This document shows positions 1-10,126 of a DNA stretch of 64,000 nt, in pieces. Below the pieces are notes generated by a model, which was not told the origin of the DNA, did not search any database, and saw nothing but the letters and a program-made list of their open reading frames with translations. Position 1 is the stretch's first letter. Each line of letters begins with the position of its first letter. Source of the DNA: Anticarsia gemmatalis (taxonomy: Eukaryota > Arthropoda > Insecta > Lepidoptera > Erebidae); contig NC_134754.1 of assembly GCF_050436995.1 (NCBI RefSeq), forward strand, positions 985,001 through 1,049,000, written 5' to 3'. A program made the translations under genes and the position numbers.

Positions 1-2
1 GT

Positions 3-1940
3 TAACTTTTTATACCAGTAATTGTGGATGTTGTCTGTACCAGGTGCCTTCCAGTTATGTGTACGTCTTACAATATTTATAAATGTATCTATGGGAATGT
101 GTTCGAATTGCATATCAGGTATGTGGCTGGTGGTTTCATTCACGGTGTGTATCCATTCGGCATCTGCGTTGTGCTCAAGAGGGGTCTCCCAGATATTAGC
201 CCAATATTGTCTTAGAATTTCGGGTGATGGTGTGTTTTGTTCCTGTGTGGTAGTGTTTGCATGTGTTCGTGATAATTCTCGGTAGAAAACCCTTTCATTA
301 TTAGAAAATTGTGTGTTTTGTTTCTTTCTAGCCGAGCAAGCTAAATATCTTTTCAGTCTGCTGGAAGCTGCGTTTAATTTTTGTTTTAGTGTATCTAAAA
401 AGTGTTCTAGTTCCGTGTTATTGTTTTCGTATTGTGCGTGTGTCTGGTATTTGCTTTTTATTGATTCTACTGTTCTCAAAATAGTTAAACTTCTGTTACC
501 TTGGATGAATTGTGTTAAATGTCCTATTTCTGACCGATATCTGTCTATCTTGCCTTCTAATCTCCTTTGCCAAGAAGGTTTGAAGTTTTGTGTCTGTACA
601 TTTGTACTCTCGAATTCTAATTTACCTCCGTTACATTTGATTGCTGTATACGCTGCTACATATATGGTTGTTTGTAGTGTAGTAAAATCCTGATCTAAAG
701 TTAAAACGATTGGTAGTATGTTTTTGTTTAGGTGTTCAACTATTAAAGCTAGTTTTCTCGATGGTCTCTGTTTCGGCAAGTATGGTCTTGATGTAGGGTC
801 GGTGTCTTTAAATTTATGAAATGCGGTATGGAATTCTTGATCAATTTTGTTGCTTTCAATTATATTCGTGGTAGATACATGAGTATGCCTTTGTGGAGTT
901 TCATTGTTTGTAGGAGTGTTTTCGTGTGAGTTTGAATCTAGTGTGTGTGTCAGTGACTGTTGAGTGTTACTTGGTGAGTGGTTCGATGAAAGATTTAGTG
1001 AGTGATTTTGTGAGTGATTGGGTGAAAGGTTATGTGAGTTTGTACGAGATATTTGTAACTTTGTTTCTACCTCCCTTCTTATTTGTTGAACTCTAGTGGC
1101 GGATATCATTCTGTTGTTTATTATAACTCTTTGTTGATCGGATATCCTTTGTTCAGAGAGATGAGATAGGTGTGGGTATGTTTCTATAAAACGGTGGTGT
1201 AATTTCTTCCTCTGAGCAGTTAAGTTGGTTTCAAGCTCAGTGACCTCGTAGTATAATCTGAGTATAGTTTCATTAATATCGTTCGACCATCTCATTCTTG
1301 TTGTTGCTTGTGTGAGTGTAGGGGGTGGGAGTTCATTTTGTTGTAGAAAGGCCTTTACTTCGGATTTTATTTCGTTTAAAGTGGTAGTGGAGAGTAATTT
1401 ATTGTTGATTATAGCTCTGCGTTGGTCACCAACGCTTTGCTTTGATGCGTTCATCGTGGGAAATTCTTCAGTAAATGCTTTGTGTAGTGGGTCTAAATAT
1501 CCTCGTGTATGAGTTTCTAATCGCGTGGTGATGAGATAAGTGCGCCATATAAACTTGTTCATTTCAAGAGTCCATTTACGTCTTGCGCGTGATTGAACAG
1601 TAGTGGGTCCATCATGAGAGGCGGTTGCCTCTTGAACAACATCTACTGTCGATGGAGATGATGAAGTTGATGATGATTTGGAATGAATATTTTTATGTAG
1701 TGGATTGGGAGAGGAAGAAGGTGATGGAAAAAGGCTGTTTGAAGATGAGGAATGGGTTGGTGATGATGTATGAGATGATGTGATGTCGGCTGTCGCATTT
1801 TGGTTGGTGGAAGCCCGCCTGCTCAACTCCTCACCACTGACGGTTCGTATGCTGTGACACCCAGCGCCAGCTCCAGGTGTGCCCCGGCGGTCACCCCCGG
1901 GAAGCGGTCCTAAACGTTTCTTCATTGATCGAGTCTCCAT
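3..1940 (-). CDS. Non-LTR retrotransposon ORF, N-terminal part with Myb-like repeats and start of RT; runs off the window
   Basis: Reading the minus strand from ATG at 1940, I followed the frame codon by codon to the window edge and met no stop (646 codons). The frame is closed upstream by a stop at about 1966-1968; a second in-frame Met lies at 1925. Residues about 55-100 are Ser-rich and low complexity. Residues about 120-198 and 217-293 are two versions of one domain, each starting near a Trp, with the shared core DQ(R/Q)R-IINN followed by a helix rich in Lys, Arg and Glu. This resembles Myb/SANT-type DNA-binding helices. A long Lys/Arg-rich linker follows, and the last residues carry WKAPGTDNIHNYWYKKL, the entry motif of reverse transcriptases in LINEs of the R2/R4 kind. 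No apurinic endonuclease precedes the RT, so I infer that the endonuclease lies after it, outside the window. Clade is uncertain. Confidence 0.8.
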   Translation of the reverse strand, partial: METRSMKKRLGPLPGGDRRGTPGAGAGCHSIRTVSGEELSRRASTNQNATADITSSHTSSPTHSSSSNSLFPSPSSSPNPLHKNIHSKSSSTSSSPSTVDVVQEATASHDGPTTVQSRARRKWTLEMNKFIWRTYLITTRLETHTRGYLDPLHKAFTEEFPTMNASKQSVGDQRRAIINNKLLSTTTLNEIKSEVKAFLQQNELPPPTLTQATTRMRWSNDINETILRLYYEVTELETNLTAQRKKLHHRFIETYPHLSHLSEQRISDQQRVIINNRMISATRVQQIRREVETKLQISRTNSHNLSPNHSQNHSLNLSSNHSPSNTQQSLTHTLDSNSHENTPTNNETPQRHTHVSTTNIIESNKIDQEFHTAFHKFKDTDPTSRPYLPKQRPSRKLALIVEHLNKNILPIVLTLDQDFTTLQTTIYVAAYTAIKCNGGKLEFESTNVQTQNFKPSWQRRLEGKIDRYRSEIGHLTQFIQGNRSLTILRTVESIKSKYQTHAQYENNNTELEHFLDTLKQKLNAASSRLKRYLACSARKKQNTQFSNNERVFYRELSRTHANTTTQEQNTPSPEILRQYWANIWETPLEHNADAEWIHTVNETTSHIPDMQFEHIPIDTFINIVRRTHNWKAPGTDNIHNYWYKKL

Positions 1941-2071
1941 TTTGAGTGGGTTTCCAGAGCCATGTTAGCCGCGCCAGTAATAAAATTATCGCGTGTCCGC
2001 CCCCCACGTATGTCTGATGGTCGACTTGGACGTATGGTTGTTTAGGGGGCTTATTATTATTATTATTAATC
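1941..2071 (-). repeat. 5' leader of the LINE and TTA microsatellite
   Basis: The stretch just upstream of the LINE start is GC-rich, unlike the AT-rich flank. It ends at a TTA trinucleotide run (2051-2070), which probably lies at or near the 5' boundary of the element. A short in-frame peptide in another frame (start 2073) is unlikely to be meaningful. The exact 5' end cannot be fixed because the 3' end and any target-site duplication are outside the window. Confidence 0.4.
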
Positions 2072-2654
2072 ATAGGCGTTGTAATAATGAGGGTATGGAA
2101 GTTTAATTAAGTTTGCATTTAATTACCATTTTGTTTTCAAATTTATTCTTAAAGCATAAAACATACATTTTATTGTTTTACGTTACAAATTACAAAACAA
2201 AATATTTATTCACCACATATTCTAATAATTATCCCACACGTTTACACCCACAAGAAAACAGGAATGAAACATTATTATTTCTATTCACAATATCACGTAC
2301 ACGGAAGCCTCATTCTCTCAAAGACCGACCTTCAAAACTACTCTATATATACCCAAAAAATGTCAAATTTTCCATATACTCGTGAAAACAGATGTTCATA
2401 TAAATTCCCTTCGGCTCCCTCTTTCATGTAAATTGAATATTTGCGCCTCACCACCCTTATATAGGGGTTGGAACTGAAATAGATAAACACCTACACCCTA
2501 CTAAAGACTTAAGAAATATACTTGAGATAAGAATCGTATGATCTTTTCTTGTTCTTTTCTAAGAACATTTTCATATGAGTTAGATGATTTGGTATTGTTT
2601 CCTGCTATAATCATTTCAATGGTTTCAGCGATATGATTGATATGGCACGTGTCA

Positions 2655-2840
2655 GCCTCCGCGGCGCAGTGGTTTAGGTCACCATTGTGTCGGGAGATCG
2701 TGGGTTCGATTCCCATACGGGCAATTATTTGTGCGATCCACGAATAATCGTTTCGGGTCTGGCTATACTTTGTGTCTATTCTTTGTATGTTTGTGAAAGT
2801 CCCCGCGACATAAGAGTTAATTCTTAGTGCGGGAGTTTTC
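2655..2840 (+). mobile_element. tRNA-derived SINE, family A, copy 1
   Basis: The copy starts GCCTCCGCGGCGCAGTGG, carries an A-box-like GCGCAGTGGTTTAGG and a clear pol III B box GGTTCGATTCC, then a shared tail domain ending AGTCCCCGCGACATAAGAG and TGCGGGAGTT. Related copies lie at 61101, 63568 and, internally deleted, at 16286 on the minus strand. Such tRNA-headed SINEs are transcribed by pol III and moved by LINE enzymes. The short reading frame that crosses its start has no coding value. Confidence 0.85.
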
Positions 2841-3014
2841 TTTTAAAAAACAAGAAAATAAAACAAACATGAAAGGGAGGTGAGGGCCTTAGTGTGAGTT
2901 AGGGACTTTGTGTTCTTCACCTTTGTTTAAACAGTTTAGATAGTTGCATATTCGACCCCAAGCAACACACCTATAACTTTTCAAAGTAAAGGAAAACATC
3001 GTGATACAATACAT

Positions 3015-3140
3015 GGCTGAGAGTTCTTTAGAACAGCTGTTGAAGGTATGCAAAGTCGTGGTGGACTAATGGCCTAACCCTTACCTCATTTACGGGAGGA
3101 GACTTTTTCTTGAGTGTGACAGTAATGGGTTTAATTTATT
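3015..3140 (+). repeat. LINE-tail repeat, family T
   Basis: The block holds GGCTGAGAGTTCTTTAGAAC, then GTGGTGGACTAATGGCCTAACC, a GGGAGGAGAC core and the terminal GACAGTAATGGGTTTAA. The same modules recur at 3708, 23485, 50228, 50500, 52092 and 55525. The fixed right end ATGGGTTAAA and ragged left ends suggest 5'-truncated 3' ends of a LINE. No coding potential remains. Confidence 0.6.
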
Positions 3141-3328
3141 GCTTAATTTTAATTTTTTTTATATCTAACAGACCTTTAAAAGTCAATTTGACAAATAAAA
3201 AATAATAAAATTATGACCCCTACTGGTTGCATAGAAGGCAAATGCTTATCAGTTCTATTACACATCGATTTTATTTCTAAGCTTGGTTAACTGTTTTACT
3301 ACATTGCAACATTCGCCGGCAGATCGTT

Positions 3329-3453
3329 AAGCCACGTACTGACTGGCCGAGCAGCCTCGCGTGGCAATATCTAGGTCTCTTTTCTTTCAGATCACAATGA
3401 GCGGGACCGAGATATTGCCTCGCGAGTCTGCTCGGTCAGTCAGTACGCGGCTT
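3329..3453. mobile_element. Short fold-back MITE
   Basis: Two imperfect inverted arms of about 50 bp surround a spacer of about 20 bp. The left arm begins AAGCCACGTACTGACTGG and the right arm ends CAGTCAGTACGCGGCTT. Shared internal words are GAGCAG, CTCGCG, GGCAATATC and GGTC. It has no coding capacity, so it would be moved in trans by a DNA transposase. Superfamily not determined. Confidence 0.6.
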
Positions 3454-3529
3454 TATACAACATTGTGAAGATGTCGTTAGTGTCGTGTGTCGAATTACCG
3501 ACAATTTCTAACAATTTAAAAATAGTGAA

Positions 3530-3660
3530 GACTGAACGAGGGTAGTCGTAGAAACTTGCACTAACGCTTGGCAGTTACATCAGTCTACCCGTGATCATGA
3601 ACGATGCAACTCGGTCGAAACGTCGTCGCGACGGTTAATAAATAAAGTATCGTAATTTTT
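3530..3660 (+). repeat. Retroelement tail with GGTCGAAACGTC motif
   Basis: The segment includes CTCGGTCGAAACGTCGTCGC followed by AATAAATAAAGT, which could be a polyadenylation signal at the 3' end of a retroelement. The GNCCGAAACGTC word recurs at 8180-8192 (plus) and 22842-22854 (minus), so it belongs to a dispersed family. Identity of the parent element is unknown. Confidence 0.4.
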
Positions 3661-3707
3661 AATAATCGTTATAAATCTTGTGTGCCTAAAATTAGTTAAA
3701 CCCGTTT

Positions 3708-3806
3708 TTTGAGGGCATGCATAGTCCCTATCCCGCCTTGGGCAGCGTGGTGGACTCAAGACCATACCCGTTTGGTAGGAGATCCTTGGTCTGCAGTGAA
3801 ACAGGA
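3708..3806 (+). repeat. LINE-tail repeat, family T, degraded
   Basis: It contains GGGCAGCGTGGTGGACTCAAG, AGGAGATCCTTGGTCTGCAG and GAAACAGGAAATGGTTAAA, matching in order the family T modules at 55525 but with many changes. A 105-codon reading frame starting here is a by-product of the repeat, not a gene. Confidence 0.5.
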
Positions 3807-3956
3807 AATGGTTAAAAAAAACCTTTTAAAATATTCACTGCAAGACCTTCTTGTTGCTGTTGTGCTTCTTAGAATTACAGATAGTTTTAAAAACGTTAAA
3901 AGTAAGAAAAAACGCGACATTTCGTATACATTTCAAATTCATTCAATGTATACAAA

Positions 3957-3961
3957 TCAGT
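3957..3961 (+). promoter_or_regulatory. Candidate arthropod initiator (TCAGT)
   Basis: TCAGT, the consensus arthropod pol II initiator, lies about 220 bp upstream of the candidate first coding exon at 4182, and the sequence in between has no repeat match that I can see. The 5-bp word is common by chance, so this is a weak call that depends on the exon. Confidence 0.2.
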
Positions 3962-4181
3962 GCGTGTCTGGTGTCGGCTTGTCAATCGTGTGTCACATGG
4001 GTTTCGTGCCGCGACTCTTTGATTGACACCTAATTTGTTGCATAGTTACATTTCGTAGGCATACGGAATAGAAAATGTGAACTGTTTTTGTGAACGTTGC
4101 AGTGGAAATTGGATTTTTGTTGTGTATATGTGTTTTTGTGGATAGTGTTTGTGATTTTAGAAATACTATCGGATTAAAGTG

Positions 4182-4205
4182 ATGGTAGCTGTCTTCAAGA
4201 TGCAG
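4182..4205 (+). CDS. Possible first coding exon of a host gene (MVAVFKMQ)
   Basis: ATGGTAGCTGTCTTCAAGATG begins an open stretch ending in CAG followed directly by GTATGATT, a good splice donor, giving eight codons in phase 0. Upstream sequence is unique, contains in-frame stops and has an initiator-like TCAGT at 3957. Insect secreted-protein genes often have such a tiny first coding exon before a long intron. I see no second exon in the window, so it may equally be chance. Product unknown. Confidence 0.2.
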
Positions 4206-4823
4206 GTATGATTTTTTAAATATCCTAATATCATGTTTTATTTGCAGGTAGCAATCTCAGTTACAATCGAGCGAGCTTCAACCAAATTTAGAAAACTTGC
4301 ATTTACCAATATAACAAAATGATTCGATTTTAAAGACATGTGACACAAACATTACTAAATACCTATTATATAAACATGTTTCGGTACTCAACTCTCTAGA
4401 AATCCGCATAACTGTACTCAAACATTTATCAAAACACTCATTCAAAACTTACACCCAGAATTTCATTCACAAAAATACTTTACCAAAATACTCTACTCTA
4501 CAAGAAGGTAAATAAACCTAGTTCTTATCTTAGTAAAACCCAGTTTTATTCAGTACTGGAGCACTAGACTTTACTAGAGTAGCACAAAGATAGGTACTAT
4601 CTTATACCGCAAACTGCACGACAGGCCAAATGGACTTGAACGAGTTTGAAAAATGTATTTACTGCACCGTAGTGTATAAATGTGTAGAAGTTTTCACGTG
4701 TTTGAGAAATACCTTAATGCTGTACTGAATATAGGTAGGGTTTTTAGTCCGACAACTGAGTAGAGAGCCTCGGCGATCTTGATTTATCTTTATTATAATA
4801 ATAATTAGCAAGTGTATATTATA

Positions 4824-5075
4824 GCGACTTGCGCTGATCGGTCGGTAAACGATCCGTGGGTTAAGCAACCTTTGGCGCGGTCATTCCATACATGGGTGGC
4901 CGCATAGTGGTATTTGAGCTGGGCGTCTCCGTTCTTCGGAGGGTACGTAAATAGTCAGTCATAATAGGCTAATGTCTACTAAGATAACAGTCGTTAAGCT
5001 AAGTCAAAGGCCTCATGGGCGGCTTAAACAACTTTGACACTAGGTTGACCACTAACCATACGACAAACAAACAAA
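4824..5075 (+). mobile_element. SINE-like repeat, family G, copy 1
   Basis: It shares the ordered modules CGGTAAACGATCCGTGGG, TTAAGCAACC, GCGCGGTCATTC, GTGGTATTTGAGCTGGG, TTCGGAGGGTACGTAAA, AAGATAACAGTCGTTAAGC and CACTAGGTTGACCACTAACC with copies at 26488, 41829 and 53001. The TTTGANCTGGG word sits where a pol III B box would be. This copy ends in an ACAAAC run instead of the GATA tail seen in the other copies. Confidence 0.7.
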
Positions 5076-8000
5076 CTCCGTATATCAGTGATTTTGAAAA
5101 CAATATTTCAGTAAATTATACGCATGATGTGAGATTTTGTAGAATAAAAATAAATAACAATAATATACCCAATGACAGCAACTATTACGCTCAGGATGCT
5201 ATCTTCGACGCGCTCTGAATTGTTTTATTATTCAGGTGTTCATTTTTTAACTGTACACTGGAATTTTACAAGTTTAATTGATGATTTTCAAAACAATATA
5301 TAATATCTTTCTTGGGAAGAGCCTTATATATAGCTTAGCCCTAAATAAAATAACTATCCAAAACGAATCTGATTTGACATTTACAGAGAGAAGTTGGTAT
5401 TACTTAAAACCGATAAAATCCACAAAAGTTTCTAATAACCTGAGAATATTGACATAACATTTGAGAGGTTAAAGGTCTTCAAACTAATTAATATAAGACT
5501 TGAAGTCTTAACTTCGAACAGCTAAGTAAGTTAGGCTAGACTTGGTGGGAGAACACATTAGAGCTTTACTTGTAACGTTACTTTATGATATTGTTTGATG
5601 AAGTGTACCTAAGCTTCTCAATAGTAAGTGCAATATTTAAAAAATGATTATTCTATATGCTCAACATCAAACATATTATAAAATTAGTGAATCTGGTAGA
5701 AATAATTTTACCTGAACACGAGGTTCAACTATATTGCCGAGAAAATGTCTATCGATTCTTTTCATCGTCCAATAACTGATTAAATAAATTAGCTTTTTCA
5801 AACATAACTCTGTCTGAAATTTCATTTCGTTCGTTGCCTTTATCGCAAACAAAGTAGATATAGGTCGCACGACACGTTGTTCTAACATAACATGGGGATC
5901 TCTCAAACAGTCAGTCGATACTTGAAACTCAGATACATGAAATTTAGCCCTTAGTGATAAGTATTTGATCGAACATAACAACGAATGTTCGTTACAAGAC
6001 TGAACTAAGTACTCCTATGTGTATATAACCTATAAATCACCAGAGGGAGTTGGTGTTTGTGGGAAACTTGAGACAAATATGTTGAGTCCATACTTCATAT
6101 CTCAGTTCGAAACTGGGTTAGGTAAACAATAACATTAGCTTGTTTAATACTGTGTACATACATACTACTATGTAATAAATCAGGTCATCAACTTTGTTTC
6201 TTACGACTTAACATAAACTAAGTAGAAAATATTACGCTTTAGAATATAAATGATATGGTTAATATATAGATCAAGTATTGCCTTGAGCGGGTACTTTCGA
6301 GTATGAAGAATTTGACATTTCAATACTACACAACACACTACAACACAGAATAGTTCCATCATCATTATCCTGTGTCCATCCATTGCAGATGATTCAGGGG
6401 GCGTCAGACAGAGGAACATTTGTGATGGGGGAACATCTTCGTTCGTGATAACAGGCAGTGACAATAGGTTTACCTATTAACAAAAAGGAACATACAAATG
6501 AAATAACGATAGGTTACCATGAGATTAGAAATACAGTTAGAGACTAAACGTGCAAAAGAAAAATGTCAAAAAGATTGTAAACTAAATTAAATACTTAAGA
6601 AATGCAGTTCTTCTAATTCTTCGCATTAAAAACTTTTACTTTTCAAAACTACAATAAAAATATTTGTAAAGTTATTACACTATTGAGAATTATGAACTCA
6701 ATAACAAGTTTTCAATTTCTTTTAACCTTTGTAGTAATTGATTGATATCTTAAGAATGAATGATTGAATAAAAATCTAAACTTTATAAAAGATTAAAAGT
6801 CCTGCAAGTAAAAAGAAATCAAGATATTTTTGTAAATAATGCAAAGCCATTCTTGTACTCTATTTACGATTTATTTTAGTTTAAAAGAAATCTATTGAAT
6901 TGATAACATTTGATATATTTAGACGTCAAACATTCATTTTATTTTACAATGCATTTTATTTTATTGATGTAGAAAATCTACAAAAATAGATGAACTCTGT
7001 AGATTCAACGAAAATACTAACATACATTACATTACATAAATACTCTCCTTATACGTGTACTTAATAGTCTAATTAGATAATATTGAAGTTAAATGGACTA
7101 AAGTATTTATTTTAGTCCAATGTAATTAACCACGGTAATTATCTCTGTATTTAGTGTCTAATAACATTATAGTGCAAAGCAAAAGTTTTAAATTTATAAT
7201 CGTGGTTTAGTTCTGTGAACCTGATTTATACTAAAACATCTTATAATCTAATTTTAGATCTAGTCCAAAAGTAGTTTTAGACAAAAGTTAACGCAAAAAA
7301 TAAAAATGTACATTTTGAGAATCTTCATAAAAAATTTACTTGACCAAGCTTAATATTCTAAATATGTAATGTAACTGTTATCATTCAACATTTTTCAAAC
7401 ACTACACACAATCCTCAGACTGCTACAAAATTTCCACAAGAAAAATAAACACAAGATTAAAACATCAACAACACAATTTATTCCAACTTGCAAACGTCTT
7501 GAAAAACATGTCGGGAAAACTCTCCGCCTTTCAATTTCCGAAATACTTCGTTCGTATGACAAATTCGTTATCCCTGAAGATTTGCTAACGCCAAATTATA
7601 CCATCAACATGCTTGGGGTATCGAAGTTTCCAGAAATTCACCGCAAAACTCCTGCGAGAGTAAATGTATGTAAAACATTTCATTTCTACGTGGTATATGT
7701 TTTACTGCCGGGTTTATGTGTTTGACTTATATGATCTTTGTACCTGATTGAGTTTAGTAAGGCTAGGTTATTTAGGTACTGTTTTAGGTCTGCTTACTTG
7801 AGGTTACATTTCTTTACGACTTTGAGCAGTATTTTGTGACGCATCTTCGCAATCCATGGTATTAAAAATTTACAGTTATACTTTTTCAAAAGTTGATAGC
7901 GAAAAATTATTAAATTAGATAATTTTAACCTTTATCTATCTTATCCTGTAATAGTTCTAGCAATTCTGAGTTAAGAGTGCGATTTTGAGTGTCAACGGTG

Positions 8001-9272
8001 TGATAAATCATTTGCGATTTTTATAAAGTAACTAAATTAAAGATATTAGTAGACTGTGCCTGAATTTGGCTTTATAACTGTACACAGTATAACATGTTTA
8101 ATTAATATTACAAGAGATTAACGTATTAAGTTTCATTGACTCTGGTTGTTAACTGACGTAGTTGTGCCTAGTGCAGCTTGGCCGAAACGTCAAGAAAAAA
8201 TAAGCTTAATATACCTACATGTTAATACACGAACTCGCAGTTGCAACTGGCAACAAAGCTCAAACATTCCAACCACATAACAACGCATTGAACCTAGTTT
8301 TTGTGAACTAAACTATAAATTCTCTATTCTCTAACCGCTTGTAGACAAAAACATACGTACATAATAAATGATCATAAAGGGAGCAAAAGTAAGGGTTTCT
8401 AGTTCTAGATTGTTACAACAGTTCTTGAGTACTGTCGTTTGTCTTCTAGCGTTTATTTTCGTCGCTATACTGAGACAGTAATGTATAGAAGATATAGGTA
8501 CGTAAAAAAATATACTTGTGCGAATATTATAGATGCGAAAGTTGGTTCGTTTTTCATGATACACGCGATGATAAAGTTTAGAATAGTACTAAATATAAAG
8601 TTTTGAATTACTGTACTGAAAATATACTATTACTTACTATATTTAAGATCCGGAATCAAATACATAATCGAAAATCAACCCTAAATAGGGACGAAAACCG
8701 GGCAAAATACAGGATGAATCTTACACCTAAGGAGAATTTTTCTATCTTAAATTTTTATGTGCCATATTTAACATACAAACAAAAATCCAAACCTAACGAC
8801 AAAACTATTGAAACTTTTCTACCTTTAACACGTCTGAATCTTGTAAAAACTTCAGAGATGTAATAGCAAGAAGCTGTCATACCAGTTACTGCTTTAATCC
8901 TGAACTAACGACCGACAATTCAAAGGAAACCAGATCACTATCTGCGATGAGAACAAGGTGAGAAACGTGTAAGAACGTTTTATATGTTTGAAGGAAGATT
9001 GGTTTGACAAGTCTGGCAGATTTTATTGTAGAAAGAATTTGAGGTGTGGCTGGAAACTGTAACGTATTTCTTGAGGTACACTAAGTACTACTACGACATG
9101 AAAGTATAATATGTTTCCTTTTTTTTGCTATAAAAGTTTAAACCAAACAAACATAGGGGTCAATGATAAAACACTTTTAGATAGGGTACTAAATTCTAAG
9201 ATCTAAAGATTCCTGCCATACTGATTAATTACATAATATTATCACTTGTTTGATACAGCTTGAATCTATACT
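5076..9272. other. AT-rich unique DNA without recognised genes
   Basis: I see no gene in this stretch. All reading frames are short and contain no recognisable domain. At 8154-8192 there is another retroelement tail signature (TGACGTA, then GGCCGAAACGTCA). Sequence at 7480-7670 is less AT-rich than its surroundings but not identifiable. Confidence 0.5.
8150..8215 (+). repeat. Retroelement tail with GGCCGAAACGTCA motif
   Basis: AACTGACGTAGTTG is followed by CTTGGCCGAAACGTCAAG and an A-rich stretch. The word is shared with 22842-22854 on the other strand and, with changes, 3613-3625. TGACG (8154-8158) and CGTCA (8188-8192) are complementary and would close a stem. The parent element is unknown. 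Confidence 0.35.
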
Positions 9273-9520
9273 TCTATACTAATATTATAAAGCTGAAGAG
9301 TTTGTATGTTTGTTTGTTTGTACGCGCTAATCTCAGGAACTGCTGATCCTATTTGAAAAAGTCTTTCAGTGTTAGATAGCCTATTTATGGAGGAAGGCTA
9401 TAGGCTACATATTATCACGCTACGACCGATAGGAGCAGAGTACCAGTGAAAAATGTTACAAAAACGGGGCTAATTATGATTCTCTTATGTGACGCAAGCG
9501 AAGTTGCGCGGGACAGCTAT
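9273..9520 (+). mobile_element. Lep1-type mini-Helitron, copy 1
   Basis: It begins TCTATACTAATATTATAAAG and contains GTTTGTTTG runs, CGCGCTAATCTCAGGAAC, GTGTTAGATAGCC and GACGCAAGCGAAGTTGCGCG. It should end CTAG but here reads CTAT, a point change in the terminus. Known Lep1 elements are short non-coding Helitrons of Lepidoptera that insert without target-site duplication. Four other copies in the window lie in the opposite orientation. Confidence 0.85.
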
Positions 9521-9831
9521 ACTTGATAATACTGACTCAGCTTGATCAACTTCTAAAAGATCATTGAAATACTTGACGCGATAAATATCGCTTTACTTGT
9601 ATTATTTTTAGTATTAATGAAACAGCAAGCGATTAAGTAGATTTGACTTATTTGTCAGATTTAATTAAAGAACATGTACATCAGGGTTATTATGATCGCA
9701 GTTGTCAACAAGTGTACGACAAATTGATAGCCAGTATGCAATACATTGCTGCATTGACGTAACGTGTTAATCACTATAATCTAAGGTAGAAAGCAATGTA
9801 CGGCATAGTGGCTTTCAAATAGTAGTTAACT

Positions 9832-9859
9832 GAATAAGAATAAGAATAAGAATAAGAAG
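9832..9859 (-). repeat. TTCTTA hexamer tail of the CR1-like LINE
   Basis: Four and a half GAATAA units on the plus strand read as TTCTTA repeats at the 3' end of the minus-strand LINE, directly after GCAAATAAATGC. A simple-repeat tail in place of poly(A) is typical of CR1-group and some other LINEs and marks the element's 3' boundary. Confidence 0.8.
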
Positions 9860-10126
9860 CATTTATTTGCGAAAATGTGGTTTTACAGTTGGTACTTACA
9901 ATTTTAAATAAACAGAACAGCACATTTCGCCAAGTAATATTGGCATGCAAATGTTTTTTTTATAAATGGGCACACAAAAATATATAATGAATTAAGAAAT
10001 AAAATAGAAAAATGAATCAAAAATAATGTCAAATTCAATGAAATATAAATCAAATAATAGCAAAAAATTACGTAATTAAAATGTTATAGAGAAATAATTG
10101 TCAAAACAAATAAAACATCATAAAAT

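Noticed and set aside
2501..2716. Minus-strand frame giving a peptide starting MGIEPTISRHNG
   Set aside because: It is read through the antisense of SINE family A; the same peptide style appears at the other SINE copies, so it is a repeat artefact.
2655..2725. Possible tRNA gene (A and B boxes)
   Set aside because: The region recurs with a common 3' domain at three other places and does not fold as a full cloverleaf, so it is a SINE.
9300..9330. TGTTTG-rich run as an independent microsatellite or CRISPR-like array
   Set aside because: It is the internal GTTT run of a Lep1 Helitron. No spaced direct repeats resembling a CRISPR array occur anywhere in the window.
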